64,000 nucleotides of DNA from Bin95 sp965220855. Its GTDB lineage: Bacteria; Pseudomonadota; Alphaproteobacteria; Bin95. The notes under the pieces were generated by a model, which had not been told where the DNA came from, ran no database searches, and saw only the letters and a program-made list of their open reading frames with translations. Below are positions 8,739-18,800 of the stretch, piece after piece (position 1 is the first letter of the stretch; every line of letters begins with the position of its first letter). The DNA lies in contig CBDCQY010000001.1 in the NCBI GenBank assembly GCA_965220855.1, positions 62,001 through 126,000 of the forward strand, in the 5' to 3' direction. Position numbers and translations under genes: made by a program.

Positions 8739-8754
8739 GAGTAGTTCGCCTGTG
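8739..8754. repeat. Left 16-bp direct repeat flanking the IS (target duplication)
   Basis: gagtagttcgcctgtg occurs here and at 10156-10171, exactly bracketing the IS. Long target duplications fit the IS1202 group. Confidence 0.85.
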
Positions 8755-10155
8755 TGTCGGTAACACGGGATATGTCCGGTTGATGTACCAGATGATCTGT
8801 CCGGTTTTAGAAGTCTTCCAGGCCATAGGGGGTTTGGATGCGTCGGACGGAGCAGGCACAGGGACTGAGGCTGATGAAGTTCGAGGAGGTTTACGGTCGC
8901 AGCCGGCGTGGTGTGCTGAGCCAGCTGGAGGCGTCGGAGATACTGGGTGTGTCGGAGCGGACCTTCCGTCGCTGGCGGGATCGCTTCGAGGCGGAGGGTG
9001 CGGATGGCTTGTATGACCGCCGCCTGGGGCGGGCGTCGGCGCGGCGCGCGCCGGCGGACGAGGTGATGGCGGTGCTGGAGCTGTTCGAGACACGCTACTG
9101 GGACTTCACCGCGAAGCACTTCCACGAGAAGCTGGTGAGCGAGCATGGCAGCCGGCGGAGCTACAACTGGGTCCGGCTGACCTTGCAGGCGCATGGTCTG
9201 TTGCGGGCGGCTCCGCGCCGGGGGGCGCACCGGCGCAAGCGCCCCCGGCGTGCGCTGCCCGGGATGATGCTGCACCAGGACGGTTCGCGCCATGCGTGGC
9301 TTGCCGATCGGCCTGCGCTGGACCTGATCGTGACCATGGACGATGCGACGAGCGAGATTTACTCGGCCTTTCTGGTTGAGGAGGAGGGCACGATGTCGAG
9401 CTTCCGGGGTCTTTGCGAGGTGATCCGGGAGCGGGGCCTGTTCTGCTCGCTTTATACGGACCGGGGCAGTCATTACTGGCGCACGGCGGAAGCGGGCGGC
9501 AAGGTGGACAAGGAGACCCCGACGCAGGTGGGGCGCGCGCTGGACCGGCTGGGCATCGAGATGATCGCGGCCTACTCGCCGGAGGCGCGGGGGCGCTCGG
9601 AGCGTATGTTCGCGACCTTGCAGCAGCGTCTGCCGCAGGAGTTGCGGCTTGCGGGCGTCACCGGGATCGATGCGGCCAACCGCTTTCTGAAGGAGGTCTA
9701 TCTGGCCCGGCACAACGCCCGCTTCGCGGTGACGGCCGAGGCCGAGGGCACGGCCTTCGTTCCCTTTGCCGGCGCGCTCGACGACCATCTGTGCGTGCAG
9801 GAGGAGCGCCTTGTCGGCAATGACAACTGCGTGCGCTACAAGCGGGTGACGCTGCAGATTCCGCCCGACCGCCACCGCCACCACTACGTCAAGGCCACGG
9901 TGCGGGTGCATGAGTATCCCGACGGCGCCCTGGCGGTCTTCCACGGCCCCCGTTGCCTGGCGCGATACCGGGCCACGGGCGAGCCTCTCGAAACCCGCCG
10001 GGCCGCGTGATCCGCTTCGGCGCGCCCGGCGACCAGCCTGTGGATAAGTGGACAGCCGCTCCGCGCCTGCCCACTTATCCACAGGCGCACATCACCAACA
10101 GAAGCGGTCAACTCATATGGTACATAAACCGGTCAATTCAGTTTGTTCTCGACAG
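8755..10155 (+). mobile_element. IS1202-type (ISNCY) insertion sequence, complete
   Basis: About 1.4 kb with one transposase gene and imperfect inverted ends some 50 bases long. The left end begins tgtcggtaacac and the right end, reversed, begins tgtcgagaacaa; both share a central block reading ccggtt then atgtacca. It is bracketed by 16-bp direct repeats (8739-8754, 10156-10171). The insertion lies one base upstream of the retron -35 box (counting the duplicated target) and splits a palindrome. Confidence 0.85.
8838..10010 (+). CDS. ISNCY/IS1202-group transposase
   Basis: 390-residue DDE transposase with a helix-turn-helix N-terminus (ASEILGVSERTFRRWRDRF, ~32-50). Catalytic residues are in HQDGSRHAWL (D148), LYTDRGSHYW (D208) and RGRSERMF (E255). 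The frame is intact with no missing catalytic residue. It is the only gene of the IS at 8755-10155. Transcription runs opposite to the retron operon, so the right end of the IS is unlikely to drive it. Confidence 0.9.
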   Translation: MRRTEQAQGLRLMKFEEVYGRSRRGVLSQLEASEILGVSERTFRRWRDRFEAEGADGLYDRRLGRASARRAPADEVMAVLELFETRYWDFTAKHFHEKLVSEHGSRRSYNWVRLTLQAHGLLRAAPRRGAHRRKRPRRALPGMMLHQDGSRHAWLADRPALDLIVTMDDATSEIYSAFLVEEEGTMSSFRGLCEVIRERGLFCSLYTDRGSHYWRTAEAGGKVDKETPTQVGRALDRLGIEMIAAYSPEARGRSERMFATLQQRLPQELRLAGVTGIDAANRFLKEVYLARHNARFAVTAEAEGTAFVPFAGALDDHLCVQEERLVGNDNCVRYKRVTLQIPPDRHRHHYVKATVRVHEYPDGALAVFHGPRCLARYRATGEPLETRRAA

Positions 10156-10160
10156 GAGTA

Positions 10161-10177
10161 GTTCGCCTGTGGCGAAC
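10161..10177. promoter_or_regulatory. Palindrome split by the IS (possible operator)
   Basis: gttcgcc-tgt-ggcgaac is a perfect 7+3+7 inverted repeat in the right flank. Its left half remains beside the retron promoter at 8744-8754. Before insertion it would have lain about 5 bases upstream of the -35 box. Confidence 0.55.
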
Positions 10178-10240
10178 ATTCCTGAAAGCGTGACCACAGC
10201 TGTAGCCAGTCCAACCGGCGCTTGATCCATGCGGGCCTCA

Positions 10241-10317
10241 ATCTACCGCCGAGCCGCCCTCAGAGCGCACCCGCGAGCCCTGGGGCGAGCGCATCGACCT
10301 CGCGGCCTGAGCGCCGG
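10241..10317 (+). pseudogene. Remnant: second copy of the VWA gene 3' end
   Basis: The segment repeats the end of the VWA gene, including CGEWGER-type codons, the stop TGA and the following gcgccgg (10263-10317 against 6863-6917), with a few substitutions. No start or upstream coding part is present. It marks the right border of the retron cargo and suggests insertion or recombination with a related element at the end of this operon. Confidence 0.8.
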
Positions 10318-10499
10318 CGGCTCGCCTTCCCTTCATTCCACCGACCGCAGGGACGCGGACACCCGCTCCCGCCTTCGACACCCCCAATGCGCCCGCACTT
10401 CGCCCGGAGGCGGAGCGGGGCGGGTTCCGGGGCGGGCACAGGGCCGGCCGGAGAGGGCCGCGTTCCGCCCGCCAACCCGGTCATCGATGGAGAGATTGC

Positions 10500-12881
10500 A
10501 TGAACCAGACCGCACCCACGCACGATCCGGCGATCCGCGAGGTGCCGCTGTCGCGGCTCGCGCTCGCGCCGGAGAATGTGCGCAAGACCCCGTCCGACGC
10601 GCTCGCCGACCGGCAGCTCCGGGCGTCCATCGCCGCGCACGGCCTGCTGGAGAACCTGGTCGCCCGCGTCGCCGATGCGAGCGAGGACGGTTCCGAGCGC
10701 TTCGCCGTGATCGCCGGCGGGCGCCGCCTCGCGGCGCTGCAGGCGCTCGCCGGGGACGGCGTGCTCGACGCCGACCACCCCGTCCCCTGTCTCATCGCCG
10801 CCAATGACGATGCGAGCGAACTCTCGCTTGCCGAGAATGTGGTGCGCATCGCGATGCACCCGGCGGACCAGGTGGTCGCCTTCACGGCGCTCGCCGCGTC
10901 CGGCTCCACGGTCGCCGCCATCGCCGCGCGCTTCGGCGTCTCCGAGCGCACGGTCGAGCAGCGCCTGCGCCTCGGCAACGCCGCGCCGGAACTGCTGGAC
11001 GCCTACCGCGCCGGCAATATCGACCTGGAGATCCTGAAGGCGTTCGCCATCACCGCCGACCACGATCGCCAGCGCAGTCTGTGGGAGCAGGTCTCCGCCC
11101 AGGGCTACCGTCCGAGCGCCTGGCAGGTGAGGCGCCTGCTGACCGAGGAGCGTGTGCCCGGCCGCGCGGCGCTCGCCCGCTTCGTCGGCGTGGAGGCCTA
11201 TGAGGCCGCAGGCGGGGCGGTGCTGCGCGACCTCTTCGCCGACGACGATGAGCATGGCGTGTGGTTCGAGGACCCGAAGCTGCTGACCGAGCTTGCCATG
11301 AAGAAGCTCCGCGCGGCGGCCGACGAACTCGCGACTCGCTGGAAGTGGGCACAGGCGGCGGTCGAGGTGGACTGGAGCGCGACCGCGAGCTACGGCCGCG
11401 TGCATCCCGAGCCCGGCGCGCCCACCGACGAGGAGGCCGCCGAGATCACGCGGCTGCGCCGCCGGCACGAGGAGCTCGCCGAGCTCGAAGACGACGCGTG
11501 GACCGACGCGCTGGTCGGAGAGGCGGAAGCGCTCGATGCGCGCCTCGACGCTATCGAGGCCGCGGTCGAGGCCCGCGCCAGGTTCCGCACGCAGGACTTC
11601 GCGATCGCCGGCTGCATCGCCACCATCGGACCGGACGGCGCGCTCCAGGTCATCCAGGGGCTGGTGAAGCCCGAGGACCTGCCCAAGGAGCCGACGACCG
11701 GGGCCAACGGCCACGATGCGCATGCCGGCCATGCCGCTGCGGCCCGCATCGACGCACCGGCGGTGACGGCCCCGGCCGCCCGGCCTGCCGATCCCCAGGC
11801 CAGCGCGCGCGAGGAGGCGGGCGTCGGCGTCGGGCTGGCCGACGATCTGCGCGCCATCCGCACGGCGCTCATCAAGGGCCATCTCGCGAGCAACTTCGAG
11901 GCCGCCTTCGACCTCGTGCTGTTCCAGATGGTGCGCGCGGTGTTCGCGTCGGGCTATACGGCCTCGTATCACGCCCTCGACATCGGCTTCACCGAGACTC
12001 CCGACCGGCCGACGGCGCGGATGAACGATGAGGACTTCGCCGCCTGGAGCCCGGGCGAGGCAATGCTGGCCGACTGGTCCAGCCTGCCGTTCGAGTGGAT
12101 GGAGGAGGAGGACGATGCGGCCCGCTTCGCCGCGCTCCGGGAACTCCCCCGCGAGGACAAGGAGCGCCTGTTCGCGGCGGCGGCCGCGCGCACGGTGAAG
12201 GGCCAGCTCGCCTGGGAGCACGACGCCCGGCCCGAACTGGAAGCCACCGTGGCGCGGCTCGACATCGACTTCGCCGGCGCGGTGCGCCCGACGGCCAATA
12301 TGTTGTGGTCGCGCATCCGCAAGGACCGCATGCTGGCCATCGCCCGCCGGACCCTCGGCGCGGCCTGGGCGGCGGCCCGGTCGAAGTCCAGGAAGGCCGA
12401 TCTCGCCACGGCCATGGAGGAAGCCTTCGCCGCCGGCGACCTGCCCCTCGGCGTCGGCCCGGCCGAGCACGCCGCCGCGCTCGCCTGGACGATGCCCGGC
12501 TTCGCGGCGTTCGACGCCGGCGGGGTGGACGATCCGGAGGACCAGGCCTTCGAACCGTCCGTCGAGGCGGCTCCCGTATCCGGGGACGCCGAGACCGAAC
12601 CCGGCGATGCCGAGGGCGTCGCACCCCCGGACGACAGCAACGACGCTCCGGTCCAGGAGGAGACTGTCGCGGAGCCGGCGGACGGCGACGAAGCGTCGGA
12701 GGAGGCTCCGGCCGAGCCCTCCATCGCCGAGGCCATCGACGCGACGAACCGGGTCCCGACCGCCGACGGCAGTCCGCGCGTCATCGTCCAGACCGTTGGC
12801 GCCCTCAATGGCAGCGACGGCCCGGCAGAGGCCGGGGACGGCATGCCGGAGGTGCCGGAGTTCCTGCGCCGTATCCACTGA
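10500..12881 (+). CDS. Large ParB/RepB-like protein
   Basis: 793 residues. The N-terminal ~100 residues carry the ParB CTPase/nuclease-like fold: RLALAPENVRKT, GLLENLVAR, then GGRRLAAL (box II) and SLAENVVR. An HTH follows at ~140-165 (AAIAARFGVSERTVEQRLRLG). The C-terminal half is long, acidic and probably disordered towards the end. Plasmid partition ParB proteins are usually ~300 residues; this long form is typical, from memory, of alphaproteobacterial plasmid/ICE gene sets, where it need not act in partition. No parA is adjacent. ATG at 10500 follows GGAGAG. Followed by a strong terminator. Confidence 0.87.
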   Translation: MNQTAPTHDPAIREVPLSRLALAPENVRKTPSDALADRQLRASIAAHGLLENLVARVADASEDGSERFAVIAGGRRLAALQALAGDGVLDADHPVPCLIAANDDASELSLAENVVRIAMHPADQVVAFTALAASGSTVAAIAARFGVSERTVEQRLRLGNAAPELLDAYRAGNIDLEILKAFAITADHDRQRSLWEQVSAQGYRPSAWQVRRLLTEERVPGRAALARFVGVEAYEAAGGAVLRDLFADDDEHGVWFEDPKLLTELAMKKLRAAADELATRWKWAQAAVEVDWSATASYGRVHPEPGAPTDEEAAEITRLRRRHEELAELEDDAWTDALVGEAEALDARLDAIEAAVEARARFRTQDFAIAGCIATIGPDGALQVIQGLVKPEDLPKEPTTGANGHDAHAGHAAAARIDAPAVTAPAARPADPQASAREEAGVGVGLADDLRAIRTALIKGHLASNFEAAFDLVLFQMVRAVFASGYTASYHALDIGFTETPDRPTARMNDEDFAAWSPGEAMLADWSSLPFEWMEEEDDAARFAALRELPREDKERLFAAAAARTVKGQLAWEHDARPELEATVARLDIDFAGAVRPTANMLWSRIRKDRMLAIARRTLGAAWAAARSKSRKADLATAMEEAFAAGDLPLGVGPAEHAAALAWTMPGFAAFDAGGVDDPEDQAFEPSVEAAPVSGDAETEPGDAEGVAPPDDSNDAPVQEETVAEPADGDEASEEAPAEPSIAEAIDATNRVPTADGSPRVIVQTVGALNGSDGPAEAGDGMPEVPEFLRRIH

Positions 12882-12899
12882 CCGACTGCCATGACCTGG

Positions 12900-12941
12900 C
12901 GCCCCGCCCGGATGCGTTCCGGGCGGGGCGTCTTTCTTTCC
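12900..12941 (+). terminator. Rho-independent terminator after the ParB-like gene
   Basis: Perfect 13-bp stem cgccccgcccgga / tccgggcggggcg (12900-12912, 12918-12930), 5-base loop, then tctttctttcc. Confidence 0.85.
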
Positions 12942-12964
12942 GCATTCCATGACGGAGTCCGCCG

Positions 12965-14701
12965 ATGAACGAGATCGCTTTGCGCGCGATCCGCGCCCGC
13001 TTCCACGACAGCGCCGTCTCCCGCGTCACCCGCCTCTATGCCGCGACCCTCGCCGACATCTTCGCCGAGACCCTGCAGAACGCCCGCCGCGCCGGCGCCA
13101 CCCGCGTCCGCGTCGCACTCACGGACACCGCCGGTCGCATGACCGTCACGCTTCGGGACGACGGCGCCGGGATCGCCGATCCGGTGGTGCTGCTGTCCTT
13201 CGGCGAGAATGGCTGGGACGCCGCGCTGGTGGCGGCCGAGGACGCCGCCGGCATGGGCATGCTGAGCCTCGCCCGGCGCGGCTGCACTGTCGCCTCCCGC
13301 CCGCGCAGCACCGCCGTCGGTTGGTGGGTCGATCTCGCTCCCGAACACTTCCTGGGCGAGACCGAGGCGCAGGTCCATGCCGACGAGATCGCGCCCCTCC
13401 CGCACGGGACCGCCGTCTCCTTCCCGGTGACGGAGAGCGAGGACGCGCGGACCGTGCGGCGCGCCATCGAGAACGCCGCCCGGCACTATCCCTTGCCGGT
13501 CTTCTACGAGCACGAACCGAACACGCCGGCGGGCGGCGAGCGGCTGGAGCACCGCACCTTCCTCGACGGCGCACAGCACATCGAGCGCTGGCGGGGGCTT
13601 GCCTTCGGCGTCTTCCGCAACCGCAGGAGCCGCTCCGGCCTCGACGATCCCGATCTCAACTTCTACGGCCTCGCCGTCGCCGTCCGCCTGCCCTCGATCC
13701 AGTCGGTGACCGGGACCCGCTGGACGGTCGCCGCCGATGTCGCGGACTGCCCCGATCTCGAACTGGTGCTGCCGGCCCGCAAGGAGGCGGTCGAGACGCC
13801 GTTCCTGGGCGAGATGCGCGCCGCCGCCAGACTCGCCATCTACCGGGCCATGGCGGCCGATCCGAACCCGCGCCCGGCCCATGACGACTGGACGCGGGCG
13901 CACGCCGCCGGCATCGAGATCGCCCCGCCGCCGCCCGAGCTCCGGCCCTGGCGCCCCGGCCTCGCCGATATCGACGACTGGCGCGAGCCGCCGAATTTCC
14001 GCGCCATCGGCGCCGATGCGCTGCGCATGGCCTGCGACCCGGAGCCGCCCGAAGCGCAATCCTTCTGGCGCGCGGCCGGGCGCAACGGCGTCGCGGAGCG
14101 CATCTTCGAGTCCGACCGGCGCCTCGAAGGCTATGGCTGGTATGACGCGATCCCGCGCATTGTCGGCCTCCGCACCACGGTGACCCGAGAGGGACGCACG
14201 CACGCGCTCGACGCGTATCCCGTGCCGAAGCGCGCGGTCGCGCCCCAGGCGTCCTTGCCCGACCGGCCCGAGGCGATTCGCATCGCGCTCGCGGTCCGGC
14301 CGCCGCAGGGACCGGAGCAGGTTCTCGACCTCGACGCCGATCTCGCCTTCGCCGGCGAGGCCTGGTCCCGGGTCGGCGATGCGCAGCCGCTGGTCGCCGC
14401 CGGCAGCGCCCTCGACCCGCACGAACTGGCCGACCTCCTGCGCGCCGCCTTCTTCTCGCCCTCCGACGAGGCGGACGCCGATTCCTGGGAGCGCCAGCGC
14501 GAGCTGTTCGACGAGGAGGCGCTGCACATCGCGACCCGCCTGCTGGTCTCCGACGACGCGGCGCGGCGCGCCTCGATCGCCGATGCGGTCGCGCGCGAAC
14601 TCTTCTGGCTGATCCCGCACGACCGCGGCGTCGAGATCGCCGTCCGCGACCGCCAGGTCACCGTGACCCTCGGCGAACCCGTCACAGAGGACGCGCGATG
14701 A
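12965..14701 (+). CDS. GHKL (HSP90/MutL-type) ATPase domain protein
   Basis: 578 residues. The N-terminal ~170 residues show the Bergerat ATP fold: N-box ETLQNARRAGA, G1 box DDGAGI, G2 region GMGMLSLARRG. No histidine-kinase dimerisation or MutL-type nuclease motif was seen in the remaining 400 residues. Proteins with this ATP fold switch conformation on ATP binding (gyrase B, Hsp90, MutL, MORC). The function here is unknown; the replication-like neighbours suggest DNA handling. The last ~30 residues (ELFWLIPHDRG then VTVTLGEP) are echoed in the next small gene. Start ATG 12965 has GGAG upstream. Confidence 0.85.
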   Translation: MNEIALRAIRARFHDSAVSRVTRLYAATLADIFAETLQNARRAGATRVRVALTDTAGRMTVTLRDDGAGIADPVVLLSFGENGWDAALVAAEDAAGMGMLSLARRGCTVASRPRSTAVGWWVDLAPEHFLGETEAQVHADEIAPLPHGTAVSFPVTESEDARTVRRAIENAARHYPLPVFYEHEPNTPAGGERLEHRTFLDGAQHIERWRGLAFGVFRNRRSRSGLDDPDLNFYGLAVAVRLPSIQSVTGTRWTVAADVADCPDLELVLPARKEAVETPFLGEMRAAARLAIYRAMAADPNPRPAHDDWTRAHAAGIEIAPPPPELRPWRPGLADIDDWREPPNFRAIGADALRMACDPEPPEAQSFWRAAGRNGVAERIFESDRRLEGYGWYDAIPRIVGLRTTVTREGRTHALDAYPVPKRAVAPQASLPDRPEAIRIALAVRPPQGPEQVLDLDADLAFAGEAWSRVGDAQPLVAAGSALDPHELADLLRAAFFSPSDEADADSWERQRELFDEEALHIATRLLVSDDAARRASIADAVARELFWLIPHDRGVEIAVRDRQVTVTLGEPVTEDAR

Positions 14702-14823
14702 CGCGACTGCAAGGCCCCCCACCGCCCGGAGGCCGGCCAGCGTCTTCCGGGTGAGGTGGGGCCGGGGCGCGGGCGTCCCGGTCCGCCCCGTTCCCTCAGC
14801 AGTCCTGCAGGAGGTCCCCCGCC

Positions 14824-15033
14824 ATGTCCGCTACGGCCAACCCCGGCGCCGCGCCGCCATCGGACGACGAGGCGCGAAAGCGCGCCATCGCCCGGGCGCT
14901 GTGGTCCGAAGTCCACTGGCTGATGCCCGCCGACCGCCCCGTCACCATCGCCATCGACGGCGACGACATCGCGGTCGCCTTCGGTCCGCTCCGCGCGAGC
15001 GGCCGGCCTGTCCCCGTCAGCGCCGGGAGGTGA
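14824..15033 (+). CDS. Small protein related to the C-terminus of the upstream GHKL ATPase
   Basis: 69 residues with an excellent AGGAGG ribosome binding site. The central part, EVHWLMPADRPVTIAI then DDIAVAFG, parallels the last residues of the upstream ATPase (ELFWLIPHDRGVEIAV then QVTVTLG). This looks like a duplicated C-terminal module that could compete for or share a partner of the ATPase. No known function. Confidence 0.7.
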   Translation: MSATANPGAAPPSDDEARKRAIARALWSEVHWLMPADRPVTIAIDGDDIAVAFGPLRASGRPVPVSAGR

Positions 15034-15039
15034 CGCCCC

Positions 15040-15684
15040 ATGCCCCGCATCGTCCAGACCACCGTCTATCGACTCACCGAGCTGCCGGAGACGGCCAGGC
15101 GCCGGGCGCGCGACTGGTATCGCGAGACCTGCTTCGATCACGACTGGTACGACGCCGTGTACGACGACTTCGAGAATGTCTGCCAGCTCCTCGGCGTGAC
15201 CCTCCGGACCAGCCCCGTCACGCTGATGGGGGGCGGCACGCGCGAACGGAGCCACATCTTCTTCTCCGGCTTCGCCAGCCAGGGCGATGGAGCCAGCTTC
15301 GAGGGCGCATACAGCCATGCAAGGGGCGCGCCCCGCGCCATCCGCGCCTATGCGCCGGAGGACACGGAGCTGCACGCCATTGCGGACGCCCTGCAGGCGG
15401 CGCAGAAGCCCAACTTCCACCAACTCCACGCCACGATCCGGCATCGCGGCCGCTACTGCCACGAGTGGAGCATGGCGATCGAGGTCGAGAGGGACAGCCC
15501 GACCGGGCAGCCCGTGACCGACGGCGCCGAGGACGCCGTCATCGAAGCGCTGCGCGACCTCGCCCGCTGGCTCTACCGCCGGCTCGAAGGCGAATACGAC
15601 CACCTGATGTCCGATGCCGTCGTGGATGAATCCATTGCCGCTAACGGCATGACCTTCACCGGGACGGGTCAACGCTTCGGCTGA
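15040..15684 (+). CDS. Conserved hypothetical protein
   Basis: 214 residues; starts six bases after the preceding stop with GGGAGGTGA upstream, so it is translated with it. The N-terminus (TVYRLTELPETARRRARDWY, then DHDWYDAVYDDFENVC) resembles proteins that I recall being annotated, without good evidence, as 'antitoxin of toxin-antitoxin stability system' in phages and plasmids. Rich in Tyr, Trp and acidic residues; no catalytic motif. I do not assign a function. Confidence 0.75.
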   Translation: MPRIVQTTVYRLTELPETARRRARDWYRETCFDHDWYDAVYDDFENVCQLLGVTLRTSPVTLMGGGTRERSHIFFSGFASQGDGASFEGAYSHARGAPRAIRAYAPEDTELHAIADALQAAQKPNFHQLHATIRHRGRYCHEWSMAIEVERDSPTGQPVTDGAEDAVIEALRDLARWLYRRLEGEYDHLMSDAVVDESIAANGMTFTGTGQRFG

Positions 15685-15830
15685 CCGCCGTCCGATCCCG
15701 CGCATCCCCGGCCCGCGCCGCGCGGAGGCGGGGCAGCGCCGGTCCGGGGCAGGTCCGGCGGGGCGGCGTGGGAGTCCAGGTCCCGCGCCGCCGTCCCGTC
15801 GGCTGCAGCCATTCCGATCCGGAGAACGCC

Positions 15831-18800
15831 ATGCTCTACGCCCTCTCGGCGGCGGATCAGTCCGCGCGCCTGCTTCCTGCCGTTTCCGACACCGGCCCCG
15901 CGCAGTCGCGTTCCGGCGCGGATGCGATCCTCGCTGCCGCCCATATCCTGCTGCCGGTGCTGGAGGCGGGCCGGGCGCTTGACGCCGCCGCGCTTCGCGA
16001 CGCCATGACCCGCAGCTTCGGCGCCAGCGACGCCGAGGGCGCCTGGCTCTGGAAGGACGCCTATGAGGCGGCGGAAGCCGCCGTGGTGATGTTCGTGCAG
16101 CGCTACGGACGCGCCATGCGCAACCGGGCCGGCGCCGACGGCCCGCGCCGGATGCTCGTCATGCTGGAGGCGCTCGCCGCGCTGGAGCCGTCCCACACCA
16201 GGCGCTCCGAGGCGCAGCTGCGGTTGCAGCAGTTCTCGACGCCGCTGCCTCTGGCCTATGCGGCGCTTCAGGCTGTCGCCGTGAAGCCGGGCGATGTCGT
16301 GCTCGAACCCTCCGCCGGCACCGGGATGCTCGCCGTCATGGCCGCCTGCGCCCTCGGGGCGAACGCCGCCGGCGCGCTGCATCTCAACGAGATCGCGGAG
16401 GTTCGCGCCGGCATCCTCGCCGGTCTCTTCCCCGGCGTTCCCGTCACCCGCCACAACGCCGAGAGCCTTGCCGACTTCCTGCCCGGCCTCCGCCCGACCG
16501 TCATGCTGATGAACCCGCCCTTCTCGGCGACGCCCGGCGTCGGGCGCATCCGCCACGACGCCGATCTGCGCCACCTGCGCTCGGCCTTCTCGATGCTGCC
16601 GCCGGGCGGACGGCTGGCGGCGATCACGTCATCCAACTGTATCCCCGGCGACGCCGCCTGGAAGGACGCCTTCGCCTCCCTGAGCGATGAGGCCCGCGTC
16701 ATCTTTACAATGGCCATCGACGGGCGGGCCTATGCGCGGCGCGGCACCGGCTTCGACACCAGGCTCACCGTGCTCGACCGCAGCCGCGAGCCGGGGATCG
16801 GGATCGACCGCACCGCCCGCGCCGCCGATGCCGCCCGTCTGCTCGACGCCATCCTCGCGACGGTCCCGCCGAGGCTCGCCATCGCGCCCGTCCCCGGCGC
16901 CGACCTGTTCGGTCACGCGCCCCGGCCGCGAACGAGGACGCCGAAGCCGACGCGCAAGCCCATGGCTCCGCCGACGCCCGCGCAGGACTGGGGTCCGGTC
17001 GCCGAGCTTGAGATCGAGGCCGCCTCACCGCAGCCCGTTGCCGCTTCCACCGGTCCTTGTGAGCCGTGGCGCCCGAGCGTCGTGCGGGTACCGGGCGCCG
17101 TCGCGCACCCGACCCCGCTGGTGCAGTCCGGCGCCATGGCGGCCGTGCCGCATCCCGCGCCGGCCTGGCGTCCGATGCTGCCGACCCGCGTGGTGACCGA
17201 AGGCCTGCTGTCGGACGCCCAGCTCGAGAGCGTCGCGCTGGCGGGCGAAGCCCATTCGCGCCACCTGGACGCGCACTACCGCATCGGCTCCGGCTGGGAG
17301 ACCGTCCAGCGCTGCGCCAACGACGGCGAGGCCGACACTGCCGTCACCGCCGACGGCGAGACGCTCTCCGCACCGGTGCGCTTCCGCCGGGGCTGGATGC
17401 TGGGCGACGGCACCGGCGCCGGCAAGGGCCGCCAGGTCGCCGCCATCCTGCTCGATCACTGGCTGCGCGGGCGTCGCCGGGCGCTCTGGCTCTCGCAGTC
17501 CGACAAGCTGGTCGAGGACGCGCGGCGCGACTGGACCGCGCTCGGCGGGCGCGCCGAAGACGTGATCCCCCTGGCCAAGTTCCGCCAGGGGGCCGAACTC
17601 CCCATGCAGGAGGGCATCCTGTTCGCGACCTACGCCACGCTGCGCTCGCCGGCCCGCCAGGGCAATCCCGCGCGCATCGAGCAGATCGTCCAATGGCTCG
17701 CCGGTTCGCTCGACGAGGACGACCGCCACGCCTTCGACGGCGCGATCGTCTTCGACGAGGCCCACGCCATGGCCAATGCCGCCGGCGCGAAGGGCAGCCG
17801 GGGCGAGATCGCGCCTTCGCAGCAAGGCCGCGCCGGACTGCGCCTCCAGCACGCGCTCCCCGATGCGCGCATCGCCTATGTCTCCGCCACCGGCGCCACC
17901 ACGCTCCCCGGCCTCGCCTATGCCGGACGCCTCGGCCTCTGGGCCGCCGGCGAGACGCCCTTCGAGACCCGCCCCGCCTTCGTCTCCGCCATGGAGGCCG
18001 GCGGCGTCGCGGCGCTCGAAGTGGTGGCGCGCGACCTCAAGGCCCTCGGCCTCTACCAGGCCCGCGCCCTCTCCTGGGACGGCGTCGAGGTCGATATCCT
18101 CGAACACTCGCTCTCCGACGCCCAGCGCCGCATCTACGATGCGTATGCCGACGCCTTCAAGGTCATCCACCGCAATATCGAGGAGGCGCTCAAGGCCACC
18201 GGCATCGTCGAGGGCGAGACCACGCTCAACAGGAATGCGAAGTCCGCCGCCATGAGCGCCTTCGAAGGCGCCAAGCAGCGCTTCTTCGGGCACCTGCTGA
18301 CCGGCATGAAGTGCCCGAGCCTGATCCGCGCGGTCGAGGCCGACCTCGCCGCCGGGCGCTCCGCCGTCATCCAGCTGGTCTCCACCGGCGAGGCGCTGAT
18401 GGAACGCCGCATCGCCGAGATCCCCGCCTCCGAGTGGGACGATCTCACCATCGACCTCACTCCGCGCGAGACCGTCATCGAGTTCCTCGCGCATGCCTTC
18501 CCGGTGCAGCTTCAGGAGCCGTTCACCGACGATGACGGCAATGTGCTGAGCCGGCCCGTGTTCGACCGCGACGGCCACCCGGTCGTCTGCCAGGAGGCCG
18601 CCGCCCGGCGCGACGCGCTCATCGAGCAGCTTGCCGCGCTGCCGCCGGTGCCCTCGGCGCTCGACCGCATCGTGCAGCATTTCGGGCATGAGGCCGTGGC
18701 CGAAGTCACCGGACGCACGCGCCGGGTGCTGAAGGTGACCGACGCGCGCGGCGAGCGCCTGGCGCTCCGCTCGCGGCCGGCTTCCGCCAATCTCGCCGAG

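Noticed and set aside
10500..12881. Naming the gene parB
   Set aside because: No parA neighbour, no visible parS cluster, and more than twice the length of partition ParB proteins; only the domain similarity is supported.
10260..14722. Very long minus-strand ORFs (about 900 residues each)
   Set aside because: Antisense to the ParB-like and GHKL genes; Gly/Arg/Val-rich products without domains, a GC-skew artefact.
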